Shown here: piece after piece, positions 1 to 11,624 of the stretch | Layout: the number at the start of each line of letters is the position of its first letter | How positions within the stretch are numbered: the first letter of the stretch is position 1 | Origin: Tamarix chinensis | Taxonomy: Eukaryota > Streptophyta > Magnoliopsida > Caryophyllales > Tamaricaceae | Assembly (NCBI GenBank): GCA_030549775.1 | Contig: CM060174.1 | Location: forward strand, 10,721,786-10,785,785 | Reading direction: 5' to 3' | DNA: 64,000 bases | Notes under the pieces: generated by a model | The model's database searches: none | Told to the model about the DNA's origin: nothing | What the model saw: only the letters and a program-made list of their open reading frames with translations | Made by a program: the position numbers and the translations under genes

Positions 1-395
1 CGGGAAATGATGACCATGTAGGAATAATTTGAGGGTTTAACTTAATGGATTCTAGTAGAGGGTTGAGATTTATGACTATCCAATGTTTGCCTTGGCATAT
101 TTTGATCCGGATATTTCATGGACTATTAAGTTCCTTGTTATTTCTATTTTATTATATTATAACTCTTTACCTAATCTTTTTGTATTTATCGGGACAATAT
201 AATCTATAATGAATTTGCTAACTTAGCTTCGTTATAAATATTATCTAAGTAAAGTAATGATTTAGCCTTAGCACTTAGTGTAAGGATGGTACAGGATGCC
301 AGACTTATACTGGGTGTGGTGGTAATACCCATTATTTTTGAAATGTACACTTCTGCAAAATGAAATTTTTAAGTATTAAATTTAGGGGTGTTATA
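1..395 (+). mobile_element. 3' end of a giant LTR, cut by the window edge
   Basis: The segment ends in TTTAGGGGTGTTATA, a slightly mutated form of the GGGGTGTTACA end of the LTRs further right. It carries the same landmarks before the end: the word TTAGCCTTAGCACTTAGT, a hairpin at 272-316, then GGTGGTAATACCC. The 5' part lies outside the window, so whether it is a solo LTR cannot be told. Confidence 0.75.
272..316 (+). other. Conserved LTR 3' hairpin
   Basis: CACTTAGTGTAAG (272-284) can pair with CTTATACTGGGTG (304-316) over 13 positions, three of them G-U type, around a 19-nt loop. It sits 79 bp before the LTR end. The lower stem (TAAG/CTTA) differs from other copies on both arms, so pairing is kept. 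Confidence 0.65.
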
Positions 396-1832
396 ATTTG
401 TATTAGTGCCAATTCCCTATCATTATTCACCATATTTTTTTCATGGGGATCTATCAATCACTTTACCTTATCAAGTACTCATTTATAGTTATATTTCTTT
501 TCTCTCACCATAAACACTAAAACAATGGTAAAATTCTTATTAGTAGATATAAAACCATTGACCATAGAGAAAGGAATGGTGCGTTTATTAGTTTTACATA
601 TGTAATCTAAAAAAAAATGATGTATGAAAATGCATGCAACAAAATAATAGAATCTTAGTGCATAAATATAATATCAGTAACCACATCAGAATCTGGCAAT
701 AGTTAATGCTATAAATGATATTTGTTGTTTTCCATGAAGTGTAATAACTAATGCATAATTCTATGCCCCATCCAACTCTTCACCCTAAACTTATGGCCTA
801 AATTGTAGATTGTCTTAAGCTTTGCGGGCTTATATCCATAAATATGTTACAATTTGTTGATGATATCCTTGGGTTTGACATTTATTAGGGCTAACTCCTA
901 CTCCAACTTGAGTTCTTCTAACGATAATTGATAAGCAAATGAATGCTCTTGTATATACTTTCCTAATCTATGGTTGACTTACAACATTCAACCACCAATG
1001 TTCAACCATCATAAGCAACTTCCCTTCTACATATCGTACATTCACAAGCACATTTTTTTATCCAATAGATCAAGAAATTTTTGGATTTACTGAAATTTAT
1101 CTTCTATATGCACAACTTCTCCCATAGCATATCCAAAATTTACCTTTTTTTTATCTCTCAATACCATACACAATATTATGCGGTCTTCATGTTTTTCTAA
1201 TCCATTGAATCAGTAACTTATGACCACTAAAAAAAATCATTCATAGTGAATATTCCATTCCAATTGGTAGTGAGTGGATCTTTATTTTACATTAAAAATA
1301 AATAAAATTAAATTGTAAGGAGTATATAAATGTAAAATTGGATAAAATAATAATATAGGAAATGGCCGATTTGGGTGAATAGCTCATTGGGAAGAGGATA
1401 TTATAGGTGAGTAGCCCACTATAAGAGACACATATGGGTCGATGACCGGTGAAAAGATATAATTTTTTAGTGTATCACCACTTTAAGGAGAAAAGCTTAC
1501 ACATGAGTTACCTGTCACATTATATCTTTTATAAGTAAATGACCCATTACTTTGTGGGTTTTATGGGTGAATTGTCTATAAGCAAGAAATTTCTAGGGTG
1601 GAGGGGGGAACCTCGTACCGATGTCTTCTCAAACTCCTCTTCGCTAAAATAAAAATTATTTAGTTCATCTATAGTTATTTGTTGAAGAGTGGGATGTTGA
1701 AGACTGCAAATTAAATGAAATATTTATTGAAGATTGTAAGTTGAAATATTGAAGAGTGGGAGATTGAAGGATGAAAAGAGAGAGTAGGGACAAATGAGGC
1801 AATGAGAGGTACAAAAATAAAAGGAATATTGT
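396..1832. other. AT-rich intergenic DNA without a recognised gene
   Basis: Both strands are broken by stops, and I see no protein similarity, tRNA or clear repeat ends. At 1380-1570 there is a loose repetition of phrases such as GGGTGAATAGCTCATT and GTGAGTAGCCCA, which may be an old degenerate tandem repeat. Confidence 0.5.
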
Positions 1833-2186
1833 GGTTGAAACCTGTGATGCACGGAAACGGCACTTAGGTGCCGTTTCCTGTCCCCGGAAACTTTTCGGAA
1901 ACTTCTCCGGATTAAAATTTATATTAAAATTATTTAATTAATATTTTTATTAAAAATTATTATTAATAATTAAAATTAACTAATATAAAAATTAATTTTA
2001 AATTAATTTATTTTTCTCTCTAAATTTTAATAAATTTAACCTATTTTTTTAAAAAAAATATATAATTTTTTTAATGTTTCCTGCCGTCTTCGTTTCCTAA
2101 ATTTTTAAAAAATGACGTTTCCGCGTTTCGTCCCGTCTCCGTTTCCCCGTCCCCGTCCCCGTTTCCATGTATCACTGGTTGAAACC
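1833..2186. mobile_element. MULE-type MITE with 10-bp target-site duplication
   Basis: A 334-bp element (1843-2176) is flanked on both sides by GGTTGAAACC (1833-1842 and 2177-2186), a perfect 10-bp direct repeat. Its ends are inverted repeats: TGTGATGCACGGAAACGG at the left and, read on the other strand, AGTGATACATGGAAACGG at the right. The middle is very AT-rich and non-coding; the right end has repeated CCCCGT words. A duplication of 9-10 bp is usual for Mutator-like elements, so a non-autonomous MULE is the best class. The target itself is an imperfect palindrome. Confidence 0.8.
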
Positions 2187-2390
2187 TTCTTTAATAGCTG
2201 TCAACTCAGTAAATATGAGATACCAATAATAAAAAATTTTAAAAAATTATTTTAAATAACTTATACATTATAAACTTAAATTAACTTTTAAGTTATAAAA
2301 TATCTTTTAAGCTGGTCACCCCATCACCCCCACCCAAAAAAATAAAAATAAAATCTACGAGTTGTGCTCCACCACATTATCTAACTCATT

Positions 2391-2413
2391 TGGGCTTTAC
2401 AAGAAACAGCCCA
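2391..2413 (+). promoter_or_regulatory. Pair of site II (TGGGCY) elements upstream of the maturase
   Basis: TGGGCT at 2391-2396 and AGCCCA (its reverse complement) at 2408-2413 lie about 220-240 bp before the proposed start codon at 2632. Site II motifs of this type are known to be frequent in promoters of plant nuclear genes for organelle proteins, and are bound by TCP factors. A related TGCCCA follows at 2432-2437. The match is short, so this is suggestive only. Confidence 0.4.
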
Positions 2414-2631
2414 GATTTCTTTCTTTTCTTCTGCCCAGATGGAGGCCTGCTGTGCAACAGCTTTGAAAGTTGAAACGTGAGAATAACGGAGAAGACAGTC
2501 GCTCGGAAGAGAGGGGAAGAAGGTAAAAATGAAGAAAGCAGTTTCACCTCCAATCCATCGTCCATGCAGAAGCAAATTTACGAACTTGCAGATTAATCTA
2601 CTAAACTGATCTTGATAATTCAGTGGGACTC

Positions 2632-5600
2632 ATGGCTTCAGTTATCACCAAATGTCGAACAACCTCTGCAGTGTTCCTGGTCTGCAGCCGCTTCTGGCGA
2701 TGCGCCGGCTTCCTACGATTCGGTAGGAACTCTGAATTCCGATGAAGCTGAAGTGTTTGCTAATATAATTTTAATACTAACTTTCATTTTCGATTTTCTT
2801 AATTAATTGTGCCTTCTATGGCCAATATTTCAGTAATGTGTGGCTGGTTCTGTAATATAGGATTAAATATCTGTATCCGGCATCAGTGGAATGCCATGTT
2901 GCAGTACCAGTTCATTGAGCTACTGATGGCGTGTTTATATATTTCGTCATAGAATGCAATTATTGTTTATAATCTTTTGGCACTTTGCAAGATCAATTGA
3001 TGCCTTGTTTATAATCTAAATTTTTTTCTAAAATCAGTAATTATTTCGGATAACTACTTTTGATAAGTGGATCCAAAACATATACTGAATTAACTACAAC
3101 TAGTATTTGATTGATTTCATCATATACTATAACTATAGTTTATAATTTTGCATTATTTTCAACCGATGATCGCTTTTGTAGATCCTTCAGTTGCAGCCAA
3201 CTTGCTATTAACTCAGAATTCTGATCAAGCTGAACTGTCTGGGATTCATTATTTAATTTGAACGTTTAGTTTCGTTGTCTTTCTTAAGTAATTGTGCATT
3301 TTCTGTCCAAAACTGCATTATACTATAAAATAGGACTAAGTAGCTGCAGCTGGCGGCAATGGAATTTTGTGCTGCAGAACCAATTCCCTGAACATTTTTA
3401 ATGACGAGTCTATTGATTTTATCATATATGATAACTATTCTTTGAATTTTTCTAGTATTTTCCTATAGTTGAGTCATGAATGATCACTAATTAATTACCG
3501 AATGCTGTATGTACATATTTCACAATTCCACAACACACACATATATGGCATATATTCACACCGTTTATATTCTTTTCCCTCATTTTCCTTGGACAGTGAA
3601 ACCTTTGCAGAGAATGCAACAGCTTAGAGCGTTTTCAACCTTCAAAAGAATTGATAATGAAAACAATGCATTCAAGTTGGCAGAAAGTTTAGCAGACATA
3701 GTGGATGAAACTTCTCGGGCTGAAGAGCAAAGACCACAAAGTAGATTGGAGATAAAGAGGCTCTATGAGCTGTGCATTAAGAAAAGAGTGAAAGAGCGAT
3801 ATGTAAATGGCAAGTTCAAAGACCTTATGAAAAATGTGATTGCAAATCCTAGGACTCTTCAGGATGCTTATAATTGCATCCTAGTGAACTCACATGTTGA
3901 TGTTTTGTCAGCAGTGACGGGGGACCTTGATTTTGAATCCTTATCATCACAGCTTTCTGATGGGAGCTTTGATGTCAAAGCTAATGTATTTGCTATTTCT
4001 ACAAGGGGTGAAAGGAAAGAAGTCCTGGTGTTGCCTAACATCAAATTGAAGGTAGCTCAGGAAGCCATAAGGATAGTGTTGGAAGTTGTTTATAGGCCTT
4101 ATTTTTCTAAAATCTCACATGGGTGCCGAAGTGGAAGAGGACATTCCTCAGCACTTAAGTACATATGCAAAGAAATTTCTAATCCAGATTGGTGGTTCAC
4201 TGTGCATTTGAGCAAGAAGATTGATATTCATGTACTTGATAAGCTTTTCTTCATCATGCAGGATAAGATACAGGATTCTGTGTTGTTTTGTGTCATCAGG
4301 AAAATGTTTGAGGCTCAGGTGCTTAATTTGGAGTTTGGAGGCTTCCCGAAAGGACATGGTCTTCCACAGGAGGGAGTTTTGTCGCCAATTTTGATGAATA
4401 TATATCTTGATATTTTTGACCAAGAATTTTATAAAATTTCGATGAGATATGAAGCTCTTGGTTCATGCTTTCAAGTTGATGAAAATAGGTCTCAGTCACA
4501 GTTGCGTAATTGGTTTAGGAGGCAGTTGAAAGAAGATAGTGTTAGTTGTGCTGATCAGGAAAAGTTTGCTTTAAGAGTGTATGCATGTCGGTTCATGGAT
4601 GAGATATTTTTTGCTGTTTCTGGTTCTAGAGATGCTGCACACTCCTTGAAGTCTGATATTCAAAACTATCTCCAAGATTCCCTTCATTTGGATGTTGCTG
4701 ATGATGCAGAAGTCCTACCTTGCAGTGGCCCTCATGGGATTCGATTTCTTGGTGCTTTGGTGAAGAGAATTGCAAAGGAGAGTCCTGCCATGAGAGCTGT
4801 TCACAAGTTGAAAGAAAAAGTCCAGCTATTTGCTTCACAAAAGCAAGAAATTTGGGATGCTGGAATGGTTAGAATTGGGAAAAAGTGTTTAGCTCATGGT
4901 TTGAGAAAGGTCAAGGAATCAGAGATAGAACATCTAGCTGACAGTGGCTCTCTTTTGTGCAAAATTTCTTCTTACCGTAAAGATGGCATGGAAACAGATC
5001 ACTGGTACAAGCAGTTGTTGAAAATATGGATGCAAGATGCAAATGTGAAGAATGCTGCTAGTGAAGAATTAATACTATCCAAGTACATTGCTGAACCTGC
5101 CATTCCACCTGAATTGCGAGACTCATTTTATGAGTTTCAACGATGTGCAGAAGAATTTATTTCTTCTGAAACTGATTCTCTTCTTTCTCTCTTGTCTAGT
5201 TCTAACTTGTCTGATCAATGTGAGAAGGTTACTGTGATTATAGCTCCAGTTAATGTCATAAAGAAGCGCCTGATACGATATGGTCTGACCACTGCTGAAG
5301 GATATGCACGTCCATCTTCTCATCTTGTTCTACTGGATAGTATCCAAATCATTGACTGGTTTTCTGGCATAGTTCGTAGATGGCTTAGATGGTATCGAAA
5401 TTCTGACAACTTCGCTGAGATAAAGCTCATTATCTCCGGTCAGTTGAGGAAGTCTTGCATTCTCACACTTGCCTCTAAGTACAGAATGCCTGAACCTGAA
5501 ATAGAAAAATGCTTTGACTCAGAACTGAGCAGGATCCCATCCACCCTGGAGATTGAGCATGAAATGGGCAAAGAGATATTGGATTCTTGTGGATCTGATT

Positions 5601-5902
5601 ATGATATGAAATCTACTTATGAAACTCCATATGGGGGTTTGTGTTTGCTTTCACTTTCCAGAATGGTGAGTCAGTCTCGACCTTGTGTTTGTTTTGTCAT
5701 TGGATGCTTGGCCCCTGCACCATGTGTCTACACGTTGCATGTTATGGAAAGGCAAAAGTTTCCTGGTTGGAAGACTGGTTTTTCAAGTTGTATCCATCCT
5801 AGTTTGAACAAGAGGAGAATTGGGTTGTGTAAACAACACCTGAATGACTTGTGTCTTGGAGAAATATCTCTTCAGACTATCAACTTTGGTGCTTGGAGTT
5901 GA
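2632..5902 (+). CDS. nMAT4: Nuclear-encoded mitochondrial group II intron maturase, nMAT4-like (2 exons)
   Basis: The proposed coding sequence joins 2632-2722 and 3597-5902, giving 798 residues. Exon 1 starts MASVITKCRTTSAVFL and is rich in Arg, Ser, Cys and hydrophobic residues with no acidic ones, like a mitochondrial presequence. The donor (GT at 2723) and the acceptor after a long pyrimidine tract (AG at 3595-3596) join in phase 1 to give a Val codon. Domains: a reverse-transcriptase region with GCRSGRG at 206-212 and LPQEGVLSP at 286-294; the YADD catalytic site is replaced by FMDE at 363-366, so reverse transcription is unlikely. A maturase X region spans about 580-690. A C-terminal endonuclease-like zinc region has Cys729, Cys734, Cys775 and His778 and ends at 798. 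The family acts in splicing of mitochondrial group II introns (nad1 introns for nMAT4). From memory the best match is nMAT4; nMAT3 is the alternative. The frame is intact. An unspliced reading would start at Met37 and lack the targeting peptide. Confidence 0.88.
2723..3596 (+). other. Intron 1 of the maturase gene
   Basis: An 874-bp intron with GT at 2723-2724 and AG at 3595-3596, preceded by a strong polypyrimidine tract (about 3569-3592). The phase matches both exons. It holds an old tandem duplication. Confidence 0.7.
2727..3463 (+). repeat. Diverged tandem duplication inside the maturase intron
   Basis: Copy A (about 2727-3165) and copy B (about 3211-3463) share several blocks in the same order: GAATTCCGATGAAGCTGAA versus GAATTCTGATCAAGCTGAA; TTAATTAATTGTGC versus TTAAGTAATTGTGC; the ATAGGATTAA / GTTGCAGTACCA region; and TGATTTCATCATATACTATA versus TGATTTTATCATATATGATA. 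Copy B lacks about 190 bp from the middle of copy A. Copy A starts at the exon 1 donor. Confidence 0.6.
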
Positions 5903-5934
5903 TTAGATCTATTGGGCAAGGGGGTAAATTCTAA

Positions 5935-6345
5935 CAGTTTCTGACCATTCTGGAACATAGCAAACAACACTGGGAAAGGGTACAAGAATTGCTTGCACTG
6001 GATGGGTCTAATCAAGAATTCATTCAACAAGAAAGGGATGCTGCTTCGTTTTGCATGAGAGTTTTGAAGGAAAAAGTTGCATATATCTCCCTTGGAGATG
6101 GCAACAACCAATATTTTTATGCTTAGTTACAACAATGGAGACCACAAAATGTCATTCATGATGGTCAGGTGAACAGAGATTAAGGCTGCTATTCTTCTTT
6201 TTACAAGAGGTTAGAGCTGAAGAGATGGGACCGGTCTTCTCTATTGCTAGTAGATCCAGGTTACTGTTTCCTGCTTCTGCTGATGAAGTTAGGGAAGTTG
6301 CTTTCTCCACAGGTAGTATAAAAGCTTCTGGCCCCTATAGTTGAA
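5935..6345 (+). pseudogene. Decayed LINE-like reverse-transcriptase relic
   Basis: Just after the maturase stop, 5935-6123 reads as 63 open codons ending near KVAYISLGDGNNQYFYA, which resembles the conserved GD-N-K-F-F-H stretch between endonuclease and RT in plant LINE ORF2. About 6205-6345 reads in another frame as LLFPASADEVREVAFSTGS then IKASGP, like the (T)xEEIxxAxFS...KAPGPDG start of the LINE RT domain. Stops and frame changes separate the two parts. The order and spacing fit one LINE copy in the plus direction. It may be transcribed as part of the maturase 3' UTR. Confidence 0.5.
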
Positions 6346-7889
6346 ATGAAGCTAGTGCAGGAGCAGTTGTAGGAGTTTTATACTAGGTTACTTCATAGCT
6401 CTGGGAATGCCATTTATCGTAAGATTTTGCCCAATGTATGGAGTTTTGCTGGATGTAGCTGTTTGAATTTATTTAGGATGTACTTCATGATTTTGGCAAA
6501 CATATAAGATTTTCATTTACAGAACAATAAAAAAAAAAGAATAAATTCAGCAGAAGGATACTCACCATGCTATAATCTAAAATCATTAAACTAGTGAAAA
6601 CTCCTAGCTTTGTGAGTGTTGAGGGACCTCTCAGCATATGGCTGCATAACTTTGCCTATGATCATGATACTATCATCTATTTTGGAGTTTGAATAGTTAC
6701 ATTGACAGTCCATTGACTGACTGTCACTCTTTTCACAACTGTATACTTCTGGAAAAGAATATCCATGAATCTGAAGCAACAGGGGAACCAGAAATCACAA
6801 GATAATGCAAAAGTGGATGGTTTGGTAAGCATTTCCAGATGTCATTCAGTCAATTTAAGTGTTTTATTTAATGTGCATGGAACTTACAAAATAGGCACTT
6901 TCACTAGTGATGCAAGTTCCTGCTGACTCTCGAGGTCCACTCAGAAGTTAGTTTAAAGGTGCCTAAATATGATGATGTTTTATTGCTTGCTTCCATCTCT
7001 ACAATACTCCTTTCTTTCTTTACTTCTGATTTTGCAGAATTGAAGACCTTTTAGAATCTAACTTTGAGGCAGACTAGTGCCAAGAAAGTTCTATGAGGAA
7101 TGCAGGATCTTGCTGCAGCCCAGTAGTGTTCTCAGATTGCATGTGAGTCATCTTTTTCCACATCTGTTTACTTCGTACGAAGTTTTATGGTGGGATGCCA
7201 AACTTGTGAAATTTTCTGCTGAAATTACCACTTTCTGTTTTTGATGCTCAAATGCTAAAGCCATTGTTGGATCCTAGGTACATAAGACTTAGGATGACAT
7301 CTGATGTGGCTGTTAGAATTCTGGGATATAACATGAATATGAGTTAATTATCTGAAAAGGAAATATCACTATGAGACATGGTTTGTATGCCATTAATAAA
7401 AGACACTATGAAACTACATTTTGGTATATGTTGAAATATTAAGAGAACTTAATCCGAGTAAGTCCATGTTAGGTGGAGTAGCCTGCAACTTATATGATGG
7501 TCTTGTTTCTTTCATTGATCAATGTGGGACATAACATGTGGGTTCCCGACATTTATAAAGTATATATGCACGGCATTATGTATGCAGCAGTTTCAGAAGT
7601 AGTCGTGTGAAAGGGATATTTGTTTTTTATATATACATGTAGCCAGTAGCTAAACGGGATCTCATATCTATTGAACGGAATTGTCTCCTCCATAGTGTTT
7701 TGTGTAATATGCAAGTATTGGCGTGCTTGAGGAAGAATTATGCATCTGAGACAGAGACCATCAAGTAAATTGTTTGTTACCTACAATCCAGATTTCTTTT
7801 GTGAAAGCTGAAAAAGGATTCTAATTGTCCATGACGCAATATACAGCTGAATTTGTTTTTGTTTTGATACTTAGGCACTGATAAAGGTT
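6346..7889. other. Intergenic DNA between two convergent genes
   Basis: No coding region is supported. An A-run with AATAAA-like words at about 6524-6546 could serve as a polyadenylation site for the maturase transcript or be the tail of the LINE relic. The base composition (7000-7800) resembles plant UTR or intergenic DNA. Confidence 0.4.
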
Positions 7890-10715
7890 TCATGCACTAA
7901 AGACATTTGGGGCGCAAGGTGGTGTTTGTCGTCTGTTGCCATTGAAATGATCCTCCTGGTGAGCATGAGGGCTGTCTGGTGTGCCAACTTCATCACCTTG
8001 CGGCCCTAATCCAACGTATTGTTGGACCACAAGCACGGAAACTGTAGCAGCAAAATCTGATGATGCCAATAGATCTCCTATTGCTCCAAGTTCTGGACAC
8101 TCACTCCAGTCTGTGAGACCTGCTGTAAGTGGTGAAATCATGCCTTGGCCCCTCCCCACAATGTAGAGGTCATGTAATGTGTCTATAGATCTTATTGCTG
8201 CTACTGTTTCCTCTCCATTATTCACAATGACCTCCGAGTACATAACGGATTCATCATTTGCAGTTCTCGTCCTGAACTCCTTTATGTATTCCTCATCCAG
8301 CTTCTTGTCTTGGTCAGTATCTGTCATCACTGTCAGTACCTGTGGGTCATTGGGTTCCCAGCTTGGCTCTACCACATTGGATGCAGCTGCTTCCTCTCCT
8401 GGAATGAAGTGCATGACCATGACGTTGATCCCTGGATGCTCGGACATTCTCCATGCATATGCTAGAGCTTCTCTATCATCAGGCCCACCGAAGAAAAGCA
8501 CTGCCACATGGTGTGAAACTTGGTTAGCAGCTAAGCGCGTCAATCCATTTAGTCCCCTGTCGACAAGAATTCCTACTGAGCAAGGTGCATTTGCTAATAC
8601 ATTCTGGTTTACCATCCGAAATGCGGGGTTAGTAGCCTCCATGCCTCCATCAACAGTCTGCTGCTTATGGAATGGAATGATGATGAATGCCACCCGTTTC
8701 TCCTCTCCTAGGTTACAAATATCTTCGTGCATGGATGAGTAAGGGGAAATTGCAGTGAGTGGCTGAACAGATACACAGCCTACATGTTCCTCAAAGTTCT
8801 CAAACGCATTGATAATATGATCAGATTGTGCCTGTGTTCGATTAAGAGCTGGTCGGCCTGATTTACGAGTATTATGTACTATGAGCATTGCAGAAGCACG
8901 GCCAGTGAGCTCAACAAGGTGAAGTACGTAGATACATATGGGTGATTTTTTGGTTGGGTGGGTAGCTTCAAGGAGGTTTATGATCGTTGGAACATTCCTT
9001 GGGGTATGGATGCAAGTAAGTATTCTTATCTCTGCATCCATTTTTGATTTTTGGATTGTTCTTCTCTTGTATGGCACTAATCTCCGGGCTGGGCGGTAGA
9101 TTGTGGTGACGATGGGTGTGATAATTCCAGTCATAACAATAGCGGAGACGACCATGAGTGCAAAGGCTTGTTCGTCCAGTACCTGCAATAATAAAACAAA
9201 CATGTGCATTTTATCATTTACCTAAACATATGTACGTTGAATAGAGGAGTGACTATGGAGAAGGCACTTGAATCCTGAGGAAGGCAGGCACAGACACAGA
9301 CGGCTAACCTTTTGATCCCTGCCCACATTAAGCACTATCATTTCAACAAGCCCTTTGGTGTTCATGAGCAAACCAAGGGTGATACCTTCTCGAAGAGGCA
9401 TATTGTAGAAGCGAGACACGGCTGCAGTGCCAGCAACCTTACCTAGGCAACCGAGTGTAATGATCACTGCAAGGCCTAGCCATGTAGTCTTGTTAATCTC
9501 ATCCACATTAGTCCTCAGCCCACTGATAGCAAAGAACAGAGGAAGTAGAAGCCCCGATACAAAGTCTTCAAGCTTTTCAATCAATGTCACTCCTAGCGGT
9601 CCATTTGGGATTATCAGGCCAAACACAAAGGCGCCGAACACAGAATGTGTCCCTATAGCATCTGTTACAAACCCAGAGATCATAACTCCTGTGAGAATGA
9701 AACAAATATAGAAGTCACTGAAACTCTCTCCTTCCGGCGTTCTCTTTATCATCCATATAATCGCTGGCCTGACGGCAAAGATACAGATTGCTACGAAGGC
9801 CGCACTCGACAGGATCACCCACAGCGAAGCTAAGGAGTTGGCAGTAGTCTCAGCTAAGGCAATGGCTAATGCTAAAAGAATCCAAGCAAAGATATCATTA
9901 ACAAGAGCAGCTGACATTGCTATCCTGCCCATCTCTGTGTTAAGGAGCTTGAGCTCTGCTAAGATACGTGCCAGTACGGGGAAGGCTGTGACCGCGAGTG
10001 CAATGCCGAGGAAGAGGACGTAAGGTCCTTGGTTTACAGTCGCATCTCTTTGGACAACCAGGGTGAAGATACATCCTACTATGAATGGTAAGATCATGCC
10101 ACCAATGGCGATGCTTATTGCTTTTCTTCCTGTACGCCTGATTACTTGAAGATCCATCTCTACTCCAACTAGGAAGAGGAAATATATGAGACCAATGTTT
10201 GCCATTGTTTCCAAGACCATTACACTCCGTAGAGGGAATATTTTGGTTGCGAATTGTTCGAATCGACCAAGTACTGATGGACCAAGTATTATGCCTCCCT
10301 GTTGCGTACATACATATATATATATAGGCCAAGAATTGTGTCATTGATCACAATATTTGAGATGTACATGTAAAATAACCATATTATTATTTTATTGTAT
10401 ATGTTTTCTCCATTGTTTGTTTTGTTATATCAAATGCACGGAAAAACATTCTGTGTAGATTCAATTCTCAGTATATGGAGGCAGGCATAGGAGAAGCAGT
10501 CTTACAATAATCTCAGCGATGACACGAGGTTGGCGGAGAGGTTTGAGCATGAAAACGAGAGTACGAGTAGTTACAACCACCAATGTGAGTTGTAAAATGA
10601 AGAGCGGTAAGGAATATTGTAACGGACTATCACCTTGCCAAACCCCATTTGTTGTTATCATAGTCGGAGAGTAGCATACAATCTGAGCCGAAGAATTGCT
10701 GGTATCAGTAGCCAT
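7890..10715 (-). CDS. CHX15: CHX15-like cation/H+ antiporter (3 exons)
   Basis: On the minus strand the gene joins 10715-10506, 10298-9309 and 9182-7890, giving 830 residues, close to the usual 800-840 of plant CHX (CPA2) proteins. Both introns (10505-10299, 207 bp; 9308-9183, 126 bp) are GT-AG and in phase 0. The N-terminus contains [10 protein letters not shown] (residues 21-30), typical of the CHX15 group. The transporter domain of about 12 membrane segments spans roughly 34-430, with [10 protein letters not shown] at 174-183 and the Asn204-Asp205 pair (ALVNDIFAW) expected in the ion-exchange site. The C-terminal half (about 450-800) is the soluble two-lobed universal-stress-like region seen in plant CHX. 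The protein should exchange K+ or another monovalent cation for H+ at a plasma or endomembrane; the true substrate of CHX15 is not shown by sequence. The reading frame is intact and it converges on the maturase gene. Confidence 0.95.
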
Positions 10716-10814
10716 ATGGCCTTTCTTTTATTCGACGCTTCCAAACTTGTGCCAAAATCCTTGAAAGGGATTTCCCACCCCCACCCTTGTTCCTGTCGAC
10801 TCGTTTTCTACCTG

Positions 10815-10822
10815 TATAAATA
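10815..10822 (-). promoter_or_regulatory. Possible TATA box of the CHX gene
   Basis: Read on the minus strand the sequence is TATTTATA, about 100 bp upstream of the CHX start codon at 10715. The same bases on the plus strand read TATAAATA, so direction is ambiguous. Position alone supports the call. Confidence 0.3.
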
Positions 10823-11620
10823 CCACCACCGCGACAACAGCACCACCGCTAAACGCACCTTGTTGCTATGGCTTTAAGGTATACGATTCGTTAGCCCTTC
10901 AATAATTAGATCACCGAGCATATGCGTGCATGCACCAAAAACTCTTAATGTACATCGCTGGTCAACCACAAACTTGTTATTTCTGTGAGGCCCCCACTGC
11001 CGCCGCCACCACCACAATCATAAGTCACCCTTGAAGGATTGTGAAAATTTCCGGCAACAATATGATAGTATGCGGAAAAACAGGAGTAAAGAGGGGACAG
11101 GAGGAGATTGAAGGAGAGAAAAATGGAGATTTTATTATTATTATGATTTTTTTGTCCCTTTGCAGTGTTGTAGAACGTGATGAAAATGAGGACGTCAGAG
11201 AGGAAGAGAGTTGTTTTTTCTCTTTGTTGGTAAAGCGTTCCATTAGGAACCTTATGTTGTATGGCTCTAATTAGTTAGCATCGAGCATCTCTATTTTAAG
11301 TACGAATGTCATGCCATGTGTTAATATGACGCTTTTGTTTTAATTTCCCCTTGCAAGAAAATTAAGTCCAAATATCGTCACTTATTTTTTGTGTTTAATT
11401 ATATATTTCATCTAATTATTTGTGTATTTGACTTTACATGGTTATCCAACTTGATCCATATCATTAACTCTCAACTTTCACACAAATATTCGCTCATTAT
11501 TCACTTGCCTTTATATTTGTTACATCTTAGTTTTAGTGTATATTTGACCGAGCATTTTTATTCAAACAACCACCTTTCAACCATAATTTTTTAAAAGTTA
11601 TATTATTTTTAATAAATTTA
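10823..11620. other. CHX upstream region, no gene seen
   Basis: The stretch includes a short GCC/CCA-rich piece at 10996-11020 and AT-rich DNA after 11280. Two overlapping open frames on opposite strands at 11025-11274 have low-complexity sequence and no recognisable similarity. Confidence 0.4.
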
Positions 11621-11624
11621 CTTA

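Noticed and set aside
3509..3613. Upstream Met of the maturase frame at 3509
   Set aside because: The text before 3597 is intron-like with a pyrimidine tract and acceptor; the residues encoded there are not maturase-like and the exon 1 join explains the N-terminus.
8179..8742. 187-codon plus-strand frame
   Set aside because: Antisense shadow of CHX exon 3; the minus frame has the family match along its whole length.
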